Of a DNA stretch of 64,000 nt, positions 30,476 to 41,129 are shown piece by piece. A program made the position numbers and the translations under genes. The stretch lies in assembly GCA_026770025.1 (NCBI GenBank), contig JAMXDE010000055.1, forward strand, positions 1 through 64,000, given 5' to 3'. The DNA is from Craspedostauros australis (Eukaryota > Bacillariophyta > Bacillariophyceae > Mastogloiales > Achnanthaceae). Position 1 is the first letter of the stretch. The number at the start of each line of letters is the position of its first letter. Below the pieces are notes generated by a model. That model had not been told where the DNA came from. It ran no database searches and saw nothing but the letters and a program-made list of their open reading frames with translations.

Positions 30476-32389
30476 ATGGGTATCGACCAGGCAAGACGAG
30501 ATCGCCGCAAAAGGCGGCAACAGGTCGTGATGAAACCGGAAGACAGCAACCTGATGTCCATGATCGGCGTAGTGATGATGTTGTTCCTGCTGGCGCAGCT
30601 CGGCATCTACGCAATCCTCACGAAGCGCACCGACACCAACCTCAGCTTCATCAAGGCCGAGCAGGAGGAGCTCAAGGCGATCGTGCGGAAGGTCGTCGAC
30701 ATCATCCCACCGAAGTGGAGGCTGCGCCATTCTACCACCGATCAGTCAAAGCATGACATCGAGATGGTTCAGCGCACCTTTCCTGTTCATGTTGGAGACG
30801 ACATGGAGGAGATCGATCACCCGGCCATCCTGCTGGCTAACCAAACCGAAATGGACACCATCTTGCGCAAGCACCGCAAGCTGAAGCGCAAGATTCGGGT
30901 GCCCAGGTTCTGGAACCCGACCAATGCGTACGGTGCATCCGGCGTGCGTGCATTTTTGGGCGACAACGGCGAACGGCTCATCACTGCAGAGGAGGCAGGT
31001 CAGATCGGCAGCTCCACGCACGAGGGCATGCAGACCATCTACGTGTCGCTCGCCACCTTTCGAGATCCAGAATGCGGGCCGACTCTCGAGGATCTCTTCG
31101 AACGCGCGACGTTCCCAGAACGGATACGCGTCAGCATCGTCGATCAGAGGACCGAAGACGATCCCATTTGCGATCAACCAGCGCGGCCGTGCGAGGAGGA
31201 TCCCGAGCAGACTCTGTGCAAGTATCGTCACCTGATCGAGTCGTTCGAACAGCCAGCGGAGTTCTCGGTCGGTCCCGTCTTTGCGCGTCACTTGGCACAC
31301 AGGATGTACCGCGGAGAGTACTTCGCCATGCAGGTGGACTCGCACGTGCGGTTCGTGGAAGGTTGGGACGCGGACGTCATCCAGCAGTGGGAGTCGGCGA
31401 AGAACGAGATGGCCGTCCTGACCGTGTATCTGTCAAGTTTGGATGGTCGCATCGATCCCGACACCCACCAGAGCCTGAGCCACACAAGACCCATCATGTG
31501 CGACACTATCTATGAGGACGAGGGCGTGTACAGCCACTTGCGGCACGACCAGCAGCCGGAGGGCAGGCCCAACATTGTCGGCGAACCGACTTACGAACCA
31601 TTCTGGGCGGCTGGCTTTTCTTTCGCGCGAGGGCATTTCCTCGTCCAGGTTCCTTACGACCAGCACATTCCGATGGTCTTCCAAGGTGAGGAAATCAGCA
31701 TGGGCGTGCGTGGCTTCACGTACGGTTACGATTACTACGCGCCGGAGCGATCCATGGTGTTCCACATGTACAACCGACCGAGGGGTCACGAGGTCAAGGG
31801 CAAGTTCTGGGAGAACGAGGAGCTCTTTCCGAACGCCGAGGTGGAAGGGATGAAGCGCTTGAACGCCATCATCGGAACCGGACAGCCGGGCGCATCGTAC
31901 TATTCCAAGGAAGAGCACAAGTACGGCGTCGGCAAGGTCCGGCCGCTGGCCAAGTTCTACGATACCTTCGGAATCCATCGCAAGACGAGAACGGTCGAGG
32001 ACCATCTCTGCAGGTTCATCCACAAGAAGCTGCACGATCAAATCGTGCCGGCTTTGCGCAAGAACAGGATGGGCATTGACTTTGACAAGGTCGATTACGT
32101 GTTTGAAGATCCGGACCCCGAGCATGACGACCGCGTGTCCGAAACCAATGTTATCGAAGTGACGAAGGATCCTGACGAAGTGGAAGAGATGGAGGATCCC
32201 GAATCTTGGGTGGATACGAAGATCAAAGTCAAATGTTCGAATGGTTACTTCTACAAGGCGAAGGTCACGGACTACGATGAGACGACGAAGCGGCATCACA
32301 TTGCGTACGCTGACGGAGAGCACATCGACATCGATCTGGCACAGCTTGTCTTTCGTGAGATCAAGGAGGCCCACAATGAAGCGGAATAG
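30476..32389 (+). CDS. GT60 GlcNAc-transferase, type II membrane protein, with Tudor-like tail
   Basis: A protein of 637 residues, no intron. A basic cytosolic head (RRDRRKRRQQ) is followed by one membrane anchor (about 27-48, MSMIGVVMMLFLLAQLGIYAIL without charged residues), the layout of a Golgi type II enzyme. The catalytic part begins IYVSLATFRDPECGPTL (about 189-205), the hallmark of the GT60 family (Skp1-type polypeptide alpha-GlcNAc-transferases). It continues with ARHLAHRMYRGEYFAMQVD and DSHVRFVEGWD (metal/UDP-binding DxH type), EPFWAAGFSFARGHF, and FQGEEISMGVRGFTYGYD. Residues 565-637 are an extra piece: an acidic linker, then KVKCSNGYFYKAKV...HHIAYADGEHIDIDL, which reads like a Tudor-type beta barrel. 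Substrate is unknown; it may act on secreted or Golgi proteins rather than on cytosolic Skp1. Confidence 0.85.
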   Translation: MGIDQARRDRRKRRQQVVMKPEDSNLMSMIGVVMMLFLLAQLGIYAILTKRTDTNLSFIKAEQEELKAIVRKVVDIIPPKWRLRHSTTDQSKHDIEMVQRTFPVHVGDDMEEIDHPAILLANQTEMDTILRKHRKLKRKIRVPRFWNPTNAYGASGVRAFLGDNGERLITAEEAGQIGSSTHEGMQTIYVSLATFRDPECGPTLEDLFERATFPERIRVSIVDQRTEDDPICDQPARPCEEDPEQTLCKYRHLIESFEQPAEFSVGPVFARHLAHRMYRGEYFAMQVDSHVRFVEGWDADVIQQWESAKNEMAVLTVYLSSLDGRIDPDTHQSLSHTRPIMCDTIYEDEGVYSHLRHDQQPEGRPNIVGEPTYEPFWAAGFSFARGHFLVQVPYDQHIPMVFQGEEISMGVRGFTYGYDYYAPERSMVFHMYNRPRGHEVKGKFWENEELFPNAEVEGMKRLNAIIGTGQPGASYYSKEEHKYGVGKVRPLAKFYDTFGIHRKTRTVEDHLCRFIHKKLHDQIVPALRKNRMGIDFDKVDYVFEDPDPEHDDRVSETNVIEVTKDPDEVEEMEDPESWVDTKIKVKCSNGYFYKAKVTDYDETTKRHHIAYADGEHIDIDLAQLVFREIKEAHNEAE

Positions 32390-32591
32390 AGTACTCTATA
32401 ATACTATTGTAGTATATGCATATTTTAGTACTCTGCTCTTATTCTGGCTTCTTAAGATGTGTGCATGTGTAGGTTGGGGTGATTGTAGGAACAGAAGAAA
32501 GGAGTGCGCACCATACTCCAGCAGAAGTATGACAGAATGGCCCAAGACTGTCGGTATAGTGATTTGATGGACAGCATTGCGCGAAGGTCCT

Positions 32592-33736
32592 TCAATTCTT
32601 CGTCAAGCTCTTGACGCCTGGGTTGAGTTCGGACTCCAGTGTGGCTTGCGGCTTGAGGCTGATGCGCACTACGCCAGGCTTGTTGTCCGCACCAATCACC
32701 GTCTGACATGACGCCCGCCATGTCAATGGGCGACCCTTGAGGAGCAGAGTTTCATGTTCGTCGCAGTCGTTGAGCAATTCTTGTCCCTCCTGAACAGCCA
32801 CAAGGCATGTGCCGCATGCACCTTCACCGCCGCAGTTGCCATACACATGCGGCATGTCAAAACGTGCGGTGCGATCGTCGTACAGGCGTATACTCTTGCG
32901 TAGGAGTAGACGGCGCAGATCTTCGCCCGCCAAAGCGTCCACGCGTTGGATATTACCCAGCCCATCATCGATCTCCACCAGGATCTTCGCGCGTTCCACA
33001 ACGCGTGTGAGTTCCAAGGTCAGTTGGTTGTCATCGTCCATGGCTGCTTTCTTTGCCTCGCCGATGATGCCGACCGTGCGGTCGTAGTTCAATCCGGTGG
33101 TGCGTCCTCGAAAATTCTTGGTGATGACACCAGTGATTGCGTCTTGTTTTGTGCAACAGTTGAAGAAAGAAGAGGAAGAGAGAATGCACGTGAGTTTTAC
33201 ATTGGTAAACAGAAGTTACAAGTCAGAAGACCAAGCAAACTACAAGTGCATGAGCCACTGCAGCTGCGCCCGGCTTCAATCTCACCTCCAACATGAATGG
33301 GCACATTGGCGTTGGTTGCATTGCCTCCGACCTCTCTGATGAGCACAAGGCCGCGCCCATCGGGACTGCCGGCCATCTCCGTCAACACCAATCCCAAACC
33401 GCCGTCTTTGAGAGACATCGTGGCGCGCACGATCTCCAACCCATAACGATTCTCCTTGGACGCGAAACTGAACACTCCTTCATCGAGATCGAAGATATCC
33501 AGCTTGAGTTTCTTGGCGATGCCCATGAGCTTGAGGTCGATTTCGTCGATGCCATCGTCACTTGCTGTGGCAGACAGAAATGTCGCATGACGCTGTTGCT
33601 GTGTTGTTGCCATCGCCGCTCTTCCCAACGAGGTCTGGAACGCCATGGCAGGATTCGTCGCGACAGAGGCGAGGCTCCATGCAGCGGTCAGCATGATCGC
33701 AGCCGACATTGAGCGGAAGTTGCCGTGGATCATCAT
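32592..33736 (-). CDS. Plastid PDZ-ferredoxin (2Fe-2S) protein, 2 exons
   Basis: Exon 1 is 33286-33736 and exon 2 is 32592-33142. The 143-bp intron (33143-33285) has donor GGAG|GTGAGA and acceptor ACAAAACAAG|AC after a long pyrimidine tract; the phase fits and gives 333 residues. The N-terminus has a signal peptide ending NPAMA, then FQTS, the Ala|Phe plastid-entry signature. Residues about 75-160 look like a PDZ domain (GLGLVLTEM ... VLIREVGGNA ... IHVGDAITGV). The C-terminal half is a 2Fe-2S ferredoxin domain with GNCGGEGACGTC and a last cysteine in RASCQT. The PDZ repeat suggests the iron-sulphur domain is tethered to a partner. Reading exon 1 past the donor adds 24 unrelated codons, so the intron is well supported. 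Confidence 0.82.
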
Positions 33737-33985
33737 TTCACCGATGGTTGATGTAGAGTGCGGAGTATGGAATGGTTGGATGACGCTTCGACAGCGTATT
33801 CGTATTCGTGAGTAGTTGACGTCCGATTGTTCGCTTTCCCCTTGTCTCTCTTTCGTTGCTCACACTGCGGAGTCGTTTACTTGCTCGTTTGCATGAATTG
33901 TGCGAGTTGTGCGATGGCGAAAGAGATGTGGATGGTCCAAGATCAATCACGCTCGTCGCATCATGTCACCTCCCCACAAACCTCT

Positions 33986-34080
33986 CCGCGATGGTCTATG
34001 TGATGCTCTCTGCGATGCTCTCTGCGATGCTCTGCACAATGTTCTCCGCGATGCTCTGCACAATGTCCTGTGCGACGCTC
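33986..34080. repeat. Imperfect minisatellite of gcgatgctct units
   Basis: Seven or so degenerate units of 12-24 bp (gatgctctctgc, gatgctctgcacaatg). It translates as an Arg/Ala/Ser repeat on the minus strand, which is the reason for false frames here. Confidence 0.75.
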
Positions 34081-34927
34081 TCACGATTCTTGTCTCATCC
34101 GAAGCAAGGGCAGTGTACGATTTGATGGATGTCGGCTCGGTTTCATTGCGTTCGCTTTCTGAGTTCTCGTTGTTGAGATACGTTCTCATTTTCCGAGGAA
34201 AAAGCGAACCATGAAATCATCTTCGGCTCCTTCATTCATATTTATCAACATTAGTTCCTCATACTTCTTTGTTTACGGGAATGGATCAATCACGTATTGT
34301 TGTGTGGACGCGACACGTCATTTTCGTTCCATTCATTCGAAGAGGTCACAGAAAACAATAGAGTTTTGGGTGGTTGGAGGTGGAGATGACGAAGGAGCCG
34401 AGCGAAAGGCGTCGTGGAAGAAGATGCGTGGAAACTGATCGGCACTCATCACGAAAGTGGAAACATGCGACATGCTCTCTGGCGGCGACGAATCCAAAGG
34501 GAAAGTGGTGGCGGCTTTGGTGTGGCTTGCTCCTTGGCCAAACCCCACAATCACACACAAAGTATTGCAATACAAGGCAGCACAAGAACGAAGTTTCTCC
34601 CTAAAAGGCACGTTGCGTTGAATGGAACACGGGTGGGCGGCATTGGGAGAGAGAGAGAGAGAGAGAGACATTGGACACAGCACGCAACGAAGCAAGGAAT
34701 CAAGGGATCAAGGAAGAAGACGAGGTGAAGGAGCGCAGAGTCAGACGAACATCGGCATCGGCTGCACCAACGACTCTCCAAACCCCATTCCCCGTTGCTT
34801 CGCTTTTGCGTCTCCAGCATTGATCTGACTTCAAGCACGCACAGCACACATTGGGACGCATTGCCACACTAGATACATTTCATACAAGCACCAGTGTAGC
34901 AATCAGGAGGAGTAAGCAAGTGGAGTA

Positions 34928-34950
34928 AGCAGAAGTACTCTACTTCTGCT
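34928..34950. other. Perfect 10-bp hairpin before the prenyl synthase gene
   Basis: agcagaagta, loop ctc, tacttctgct. It ends 87 bp before the ATG at 35038, so it lies in the promoter or leader. Confidence 0.6.
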
Positions 34951-35037
34951 GCGATTCCAAAGAGAGCCGCAATACTCGTACCATCCTGAACGCTTCATCC
35001 GGGAAACGTATCTGATAAACGCGCACAACTGCACACT

Positions 35038-36627
35038 ATGTCGACAGTGGCTGCATCGGCAGCGACCAATGGGATCAGACGTTCCTGTCACAAGGTCATC
35101 GGCAGCATTGCTTCCAACGGCGCGCGCTGGATCCCATCATCGTCATCAGGATCATCGCACTTGAATGCGACGTTCGTGCAAACAGCACACAAGTCATCTG
35201 CCGTGTTCGCTGACATCCCCATCCCGGAATCGGTCCGCGACAAGGTCAAGACGAGCTTCCTGGACCGCGCCTCGCAGAATGGCAGCGCAATCTGGGCCGA
35301 TGGCAACAGCAACCCCGATGGCAGCGTCGACGATCAGATCTCCAACTTCCACGATGCATTGGATGAATGGCACCTGGACCGGGACACGCAGTACTGGCCG
35401 GATCTGCCAACCGACGTCGTCACGTCCAATGCCGAATCGGATCCGTTCCTGCTCACAAAGTATGACCTTGACTCGCTGTCGGAATCCATACGGAATGATC
35501 TCCTCGGCACGGACCACCCGGTGCTCAACAAGGCGGCCTCGTACTTCTTCGGAAGCGCGGACGGGGGTAAGAAGGTGCGTCCCATGATGGTCATGCTGTT
35601 GTCGCGCGCTTTGGCCGAGACCATGCAGGCAGTCGGGTTTGACCAGGAGCAGCAGCAACGGCAGGAACAACAGCAACATCGACAACAGCAGCAGAATCAG
35701 TCGTTAAATGGCGTCAATGGACACGCGGCAACAACAGATACGACGAACACAACGACGACGACAACGATGAGCCAAGCGGAGCACAATCCCGATTCATCAC
35801 CGTCCCTCTTCAGCAACCCCATGTCATGGCAGAGGCACGATCTGCCAAAGGCCCAGAGACGGTTGGCGGAGATATCGGAAATGATCCACACGGCCTCGTT
35901 GTTCCACGACGATGTCATTGACGAGGCCGACACCCGCAGGGGCAAGCCCGCGGTTCACACCATCTTTGGCAACAAGATGGCCATCCTGGCAGGCGACTAC
36001 CTCCTCGCCAGAGCCTCCATCGGCCTCGCCCGCCTGCGCAACGTCGAGGTCGTCGAGACCATGTCCACCATCATCGAGCATCTCGTGCGGGGTGAAGTCA
36101 TGCAGATGCGCGGCACCGCCTCCAACGAAGGCAAGAACGAACGCCTCGACTACTACCTGCGTAAGAACTACTACAAGACCAGCAGCCTCATGGCCAACTC
36201 CTGCAAAAGCGCCGCCCTCCTCGCCAACTGCCCCACCGACCTGGTCGCCGCCTCCTACGAGTACGGGAAGTTCGTCGGCATGGCCTTCCAGCTCGTCGAT
36301 GACGTCCTCGACTTCGAGGGCAGCATATCCACCCTCGGCAAGCCGGCCTTGTCCGATCTCAACTCCGGTCTGGCCACCGGACCCGTCCTCTTCGCGGCCG
36401 AACAATTCCCGGAGCTCAATTCGCTCATGGACCGCAAATTCAAGCAGCCCGGTGACGTGGAACGTGCCACGGAGCTCGTCTTCCAGAGCGACGGCATCGA
36501 ACGCACGAAGCAGCTGGCCCGTGTCCATGCCGAGCTCGCCATGGATTCTGCCCTGCTCATGCATACTGGTCCGCACCGCGATGCCCTCATCCATCTGGCC
36601 TACAAGGTCGTCAGTCGGACGAAGTGA
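35038..36627 (+). CDS. Long-chain polyprenyl diphosphate synthase (COQ1-like)
   Basis: A protein of 529 residues, no intron. It adds isopentenyl units to an allylic diphosphate to make the side chain of ubiquinone (or plastoquinone). The first Asp-rich motif is in FHDDVIDEADTRRG (Asp291, 292, 295) and the second in LVDDVLDFEG (Asp421, 422, 425). GKKVRPMMVMLLSRA is the isopentenyl-binding KxRP motif and ENKMAILAGD-like NKMAILAGDYLLARA follows. The C-terminus is SRTK, as in COQ1-type enzymes. The N-terminus is Ser/Arg-rich and low in acidic residues, suiting a mitochondrial transit peptide. Between the KxRP motif and the first Asp motif is an inserted low-complexity region (about 200-255) of Gln, Asn and Thr runs that other family members lack. 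Chain length is not predictable by eye. Confidence 0.88.
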   Translation: MSTVAASAATNGIRRSCHKVIGSIASNGARWIPSSSSGSSHLNATFVQTAHKSSAVFADIPIPESVRDKVKTSFLDRASQNGSAIWADGNSNPDGSVDDQISNFHDALDEWHLDRDTQYWPDLPTDVVTSNAESDPFLLTKYDLDSLSESIRNDLLGTDHPVLNKAASYFFGSADGGKKVRPMMVMLLSRALAETMQAVGFDQEQQQRQEQQQHRQQQQNQSLNGVNGHAATTDTTNTTTTTTMSQAEHNPDSSPSLFSNPMSWQRHDLPKAQRRLAEISEMIHTASLFHDDVIDEADTRRGKPAVHTIFGNKMAILAGDYLLARASIGLARLRNVEVVETMSTIIEHLVRGEVMQMRGTASNEGKNERLDYYLRKNYYKTSSLMANSCKSAALLANCPTDLVAASYEYGKFVGMAFQLVDDVLDFEGSISTLGKPALSDLNSGLATGPVLFAAEQFPELNSLMDRKFKQPGDVERATELVFQSDGIERTKQLARVHAELAMDSALLMHTGPHRDALIHLAYKVVSRTK

Positions 36628-37729
36628 GCGGCGCTGCGTTTTGCTCGTTTCACGGAAATGCAAACATCACTCTTCCAAACAATAACAGTAACACTACTCT
36701 AATGGCGGCAAGACCAACATGAACGACCTTGTAGATGGTCATGGTGGAGCGGAGCGGATCAAGCACATGGTACGAGTAGTTCGTATGGTGGTCGATAGCG
36801 TTCGCATTGGTTGGTGCAAGTCGTGATCCACGCGGGACTCATGCATCACGAGTATCTTTCGCGCGCGGGTCGCATCCGGCTCTCATTTTCGTTCCTCTTG
36901 CTACCATGGCACCGCTTCGTGTGTGCTTCTCCGTCGAGAAGAGCAAGAGAGTACCCCATGACCACACCACGAGCAAGAGACACCCACAGCTACGAACGCC
37001 GGACGGCCAGGATGGTGCACGACCATCGCCATTGATGGAGACCCTGGTCGTCACAAGCGATCTCAACTGGTTTCTTCAGCGCGCGCACCCGGGATCGGTG
37101 GTTTGCGGACACAACTGCAAGCCGATCCAGAACGGGAGAGGGGCCTCAGGTGCCGGAGGCATGGCTGAATGCTGCGAAGCAAGGCACGATGGTCAGCGTC
37201 GCAAAGTGCCGTCGCCCCGTGGGCTCAGCGCTTGGAGTTCGTCGAGGTGGTCGTGCTGGATGCGTCAACAGGCAACCACGCGATTGGAGTCTTAACATCA
37301 GCACACTAACCGTTCTCTTCGTCTTTTCAATACCTCTCTGAATTTACTTTATGGCGACTATTAGATGATATTATATGATCAGAGTCCTCTATACTCTATA
37401 TCAACGGGATTTGGCCAACTTGCACCATGACCTGCGGCATTCATCCTCTGGGATAGTCTCTTTCGTTTCGCAATGCAGTCCATCGAAGCCCATTGTATCG
37501 GACACCATCAACACAGCTCGCGTCACTTCAGCTCGTCGTAGTGGCGTCAACGGTCGCCGCGGAAGAAGATCGCAGAAAGTTGGCAATCGAATTCAGGCAG
37601 CTGGTGCATCCAACTGCGCCTCTCTCTACCAATCGATCACATCTCGAGAAGCATCGGCGAATGACGTCATTGGCTTTCTGTGGTTTCGCGCCATCTGTCC
37701 TCACAATTTGAGCATTTGCTCCAACACAA
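36628..37729. other. Intergenic, nothing convincing
   Basis: About 1.1 kb between the prenyl synthase and the left edge of the first duplication copy. A frame at 36807-37295 is open but rich in Arg/His/Ser and lacks any motif; I do not support it. Confidence 0.45.
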
Positions 37730-37789
37730 ACACAACAAAGCAATTGCGAAACAAGCTTGAGTAGACAACACATACTACTACACACACTC

Positions 37790-40700
37790 ATGTACAACAA
37801 CAGACACAGCCTCGATACGATACACACAACAGCAATCAACATGTCGGACTGCGCTCCGACCAACAAGAACAACACTGGTGGCAACAGCAGCACTGGCGGT
37901 GGCAACGATGGATCGAATGGTGTGGATACAGTATCCCAGCAGGACAAGGTGCCCCAAGCTCCAACCACCATCCGCATCATGGCCTGACGTGCCATGTAAG
38001 CCACTCCGCAACCCTACGTGGAGCTCTACAACAACCAAACAGCAGCAGCAGCAGTTTCATCGGCGTCGATGCCCACGAAGCCACCGACCATCGAATTCAT
38101 CTCCTTCCCCAACACCCAGATACTCGAGCTGGAGCTCAGCAGGCATCAGCAACGCCAGAGCTACGACCAATCATCGATCTACGACGCCCTCATCATGCCA
38201 ACCAATTCGATGGGAACGCTGGCGCAGAATGCTCCCATCCAGAACCTTCGCAACCTCCACCATTCCATCCAGCACCAGAATGATAGCAGCGATAGTAGCA
38301 GCAACAACAACAGCAACAACGACGACAAGGCGGAGGAACCATTCTTCCTCGACAACCTCTTGCCCTACTACCAGAACCATGCCTCCAAGCACGACCAGCA
38401 CAATTACGCAGTCCCCCTGCTCGGCGGTTCCCAATTCGTCCTCATCTATCGCAAGGATTGGTTCCAACAGAAAGGCATCGACCAGCCGCCCAGAACGTGG
38501 GAGGAATACAACACCGTTGTGGAAGCCTTGCATTCACCACCGGCGTTTGGATCTGTTTGGGACGCCTCTCCGATGACTCCTACCTCTCCATCATGATGCT
38601 CACGTCGTTGACGCAGACCGTTTCGGATGCGACTGCAGGCGCGGATCAGCAATCTCGAGCAGACGCAGCCTACTGGTTGCAGCTCGACGACAATCCGGAC
38701 GGCAGCTCTGCACTCGACAACAGCACATTGGACGACGCGGTCAAGGCGCTCCTCATTTCCGACAAGTCGCTGTCGCCCATACAGCTGCGAGAAGCTGTGC
38801 CGAAGGTGCTGGAATGGATGGAAGGGCAGCACATGTACGGCCATCCGCATGAACTCACATCCACTGCAGCCGATCTCAATGTGATGGCGCTGCTCGATGG
38901 CACGTGTGGCATGACCATCACAGACCAATATCCCACGGACATCCTCGAGGATACGGAGCGATTCGGCATTGCCTCGATACCGGGTTCGTCCACCATTGTG
39001 CGACAGAACACGCCCACAGCCTGCACGCAATCCACATGCAACAAACAGGACGCGGAGCTGGGCTGGATCAACCAGGTCGGCGTGTCATCCTCCTCCGCAC
39101 CGCTTGGCATCATCTCCTCCATCACAGCCAAAGCACAGCAGCACCACGCTTTCCAATTCCTTGAATTCCTCTCCATGCGAAGCAACGAATTGCAAATCGG
39201 CACCCAGGATCCATCGGACTCGGCTGCCATGATGGATGCCGGATCCAATGAAACCTCGATTGCGTCGCAATCCGCAACTCCATCCACGCAGCACCAACCG
39301 CTCTGTCAATCGCAGCTGGATGGCCTTTCCACCGTCTATCCGCAGTACGCGACGGTCATCGAAGATGTGGTCCAGCAATCCTCCGACGCCAACATCGCCA
39401 GTCCTCCGCGCATCACCATGGCGATGCAATTTTGGGACACGCTGGACAGCAGCGCAAGAGAATACCTGACGCAGACGTCGCTCCAGAAGAATTCAACCAC
39501 GGTATCATCCAGACAACAGATCGCCACCCGCATCGAACGATCATGGGAGGCGATCATCGACCAACACGACGCTCGCCCGCTTCCAACCCCGCTGACCAAG
39601 CCTCATCTCCCAATGTCCATCTGGTACCAGAAATCGTTGAATCAATTCGAACCGACCCCACGCGACGAGAAGGGCATCGACCCTGTCATCCTGACGGGAG
39701 GTTGGACCTTGGCCATCATCTCCATCGTCGTGTCGCTGTACATGGCGGCCTGGGTCGTTCGCAACCGCCGCGAACGCGTCGTGCTGGCATCCCAACCCTA
39801 CTTCCTCTACATGATCTGCGGCGGCACCTGCGTCATGGGCATCTCCATCTTCTTCTTTGGTTTCGATCGCGACTTCCACCTGCTTTCCGGAGCCGTGGCA
39901 TGCAACGCCTCCATCTGGCTCTACATCTTCGGTTTCTCGATCGCCTTCTCCGCGCTCTTCTCTAAAACATGGAGAATCAACCAGATCTTCCGCAGCAGCC
40001 ACTACTTCCAGCGCATCAAGGTGGAGCTGCAGGACGTTCTGATCCCCTTCATCTTCATCCTCTCCATGAACCTCGCCACCCTGCTCATTTGGATGATCAT
40101 GGAACTGCTGGAATTCGTGTGGGAAACAGAAGACGGCGACGACTTCAGCGGCGGCTTCTACTACTATTTCTACGTGGAAGCGAACGGAGGCAGCTCGGAA
40201 GCCTTTGCGCGGCGCGAGGACAACATCTTCCTCACGGTGGAACCAGATGTGATCGGACGCTGCACCTCGCAGCACGCCATCCTGTACCTCTGCATCCTGC
40301 TGGGTCTGAATCTGGTGTTTGCATTCGTCGCGCTGATCCAGGCCTACGAATGCAGACGCATCACCACGGAGTATTCCGAAAGCCTGTGGATCGCAGGCAC
40401 CCTGCTCATCATGATCCAGGTTTGGGTGGTGGGAGTCCCATTGTACGGCGTGGTGCGCAAAGAAGTCAACGCGCGGTTCATCGTCATCGCTTCGATCATC
40501 TTCATCACCATCATGACGACGCTGGGTTTCATCTTCATACCCAAAATGAAGCACGTATCGGCACTGTCATCGTCCGCGGCCGGCACGGCCCTGTCATCTT
40601 CCACAGGCAAGAACGGAAAACAGCTCGACCCGGACGGTTCCGACGATCAAGACACCCTCCTGAATGAAGCCGAGAACTTGGGCATCGAAGTGCGCCGCAG

Positions 40701-40965
40701 TCTACCTGGCAACCGCGGTGCCTCCTTCCAGCTTTCCAAGGCTGTGCTACATCGCAAATCGTCGACACGACATGGATTGCGCCTATTCACATCGCAAGGC
40801 AAGCACAACACCGAAGTGCGGCAGCTCAAGGAGGATCTCGGACGCACCGTCAGCTTGAACCGCACACTTCAAGGGCAGTTGGACAAGCTGCAGGAGAAAT
40901 ATCATTCGCATCGGCTGCGCAATACGAAGAACAAGATCAGCGGCAAGGTTGTGGTGGTCGATTGA
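37790..40965 (+). CDS. Class C GPCR-like receptor with binding-protein ectodomain, copy 1
   Basis: The ectodomain resembles a bacterial extracellular solute-binding protein (YAVPLLGGSQFVLIYRKDW, RTWEEYNTVVEAL), followed by a seven-helix GABA-B/class C region. Helix markers: GGWTLAIISIVVSLYMAAW, RERVVLASQPYFLYMIC, FSALFSKTWRINQIF, and RFIVIASIIFITIMTTLGF. A coiled C-terminal tail has LKEDLGRTVSLNRTLQGQLD. The frame is not continuous: an in-frame stop follows TTIRIMA at about 37985, and around 38545-38570 one base is missing relative to copy 2, where the frame is open. From there 38592-40965 is fully open. It is either a recent pseudogene or a gene with an assembly error; a complete signal peptide is not seen. 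Role would be ligand sensing at a membrane. Confidence 0.65.
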
Positions 40966-41129
40966 TGGGGTAGATAATTGTTGCACGTATGGAAAGTGGA
41001 GGAGATAGAGAACACAGTCAACTCTTGCTACATCTTGCTTTGGGGGTTACATTTTGTATAATACCATACATATAATATGTTCTATTACTAATTGAGCACT
41101 GATGGATGCTGTATGTCCTACGAGTTGAT

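Larger units (their letters stand above)
33737..35037. other. Intergenic; minisatellite, (ga)n and a hairpin
   Basis: About 1.3 kb between divergent genes. It holds the gcgatgctct repeat at 33986-34080, a (ga)n tract at 34646-34668, and a perfect hairpin at 34928-34950 just before the prenyl synthase gene. No supported gene: the frames across the minisatellite are simply the repeat translated. Confidence 0.5.

Noticed and set aside
30746-32374. Two long minus-strand frames opposite the GT60 gene
   Set aside because: Antisense shadows of a well-supported gene with strong codon bias.
33947-34189. Arg/Ser/Ala-repeat protein on the minus strand
   Set aside because: It is the translation of a minisatellite; all three frames stay open across it.
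35912-36685. Ser/Pro/Thr-rich plus-strand frame overlapping the prenyl synthase
   Set aside because: Frame-shifted reading of a C-rich coding sequence.
36807-37295. Open frame of 162 codons after the prenyl synthase
   Set aside because: Arg/His/Ser-rich composition, no motif, overlapped by equally long frames on the other strand.
39541-40554. 337-codon minus-strand frame inside the receptor gene
   Set aside because: Shadow frame; rich in Asp/His/Glu from complementing membrane-helix codons.
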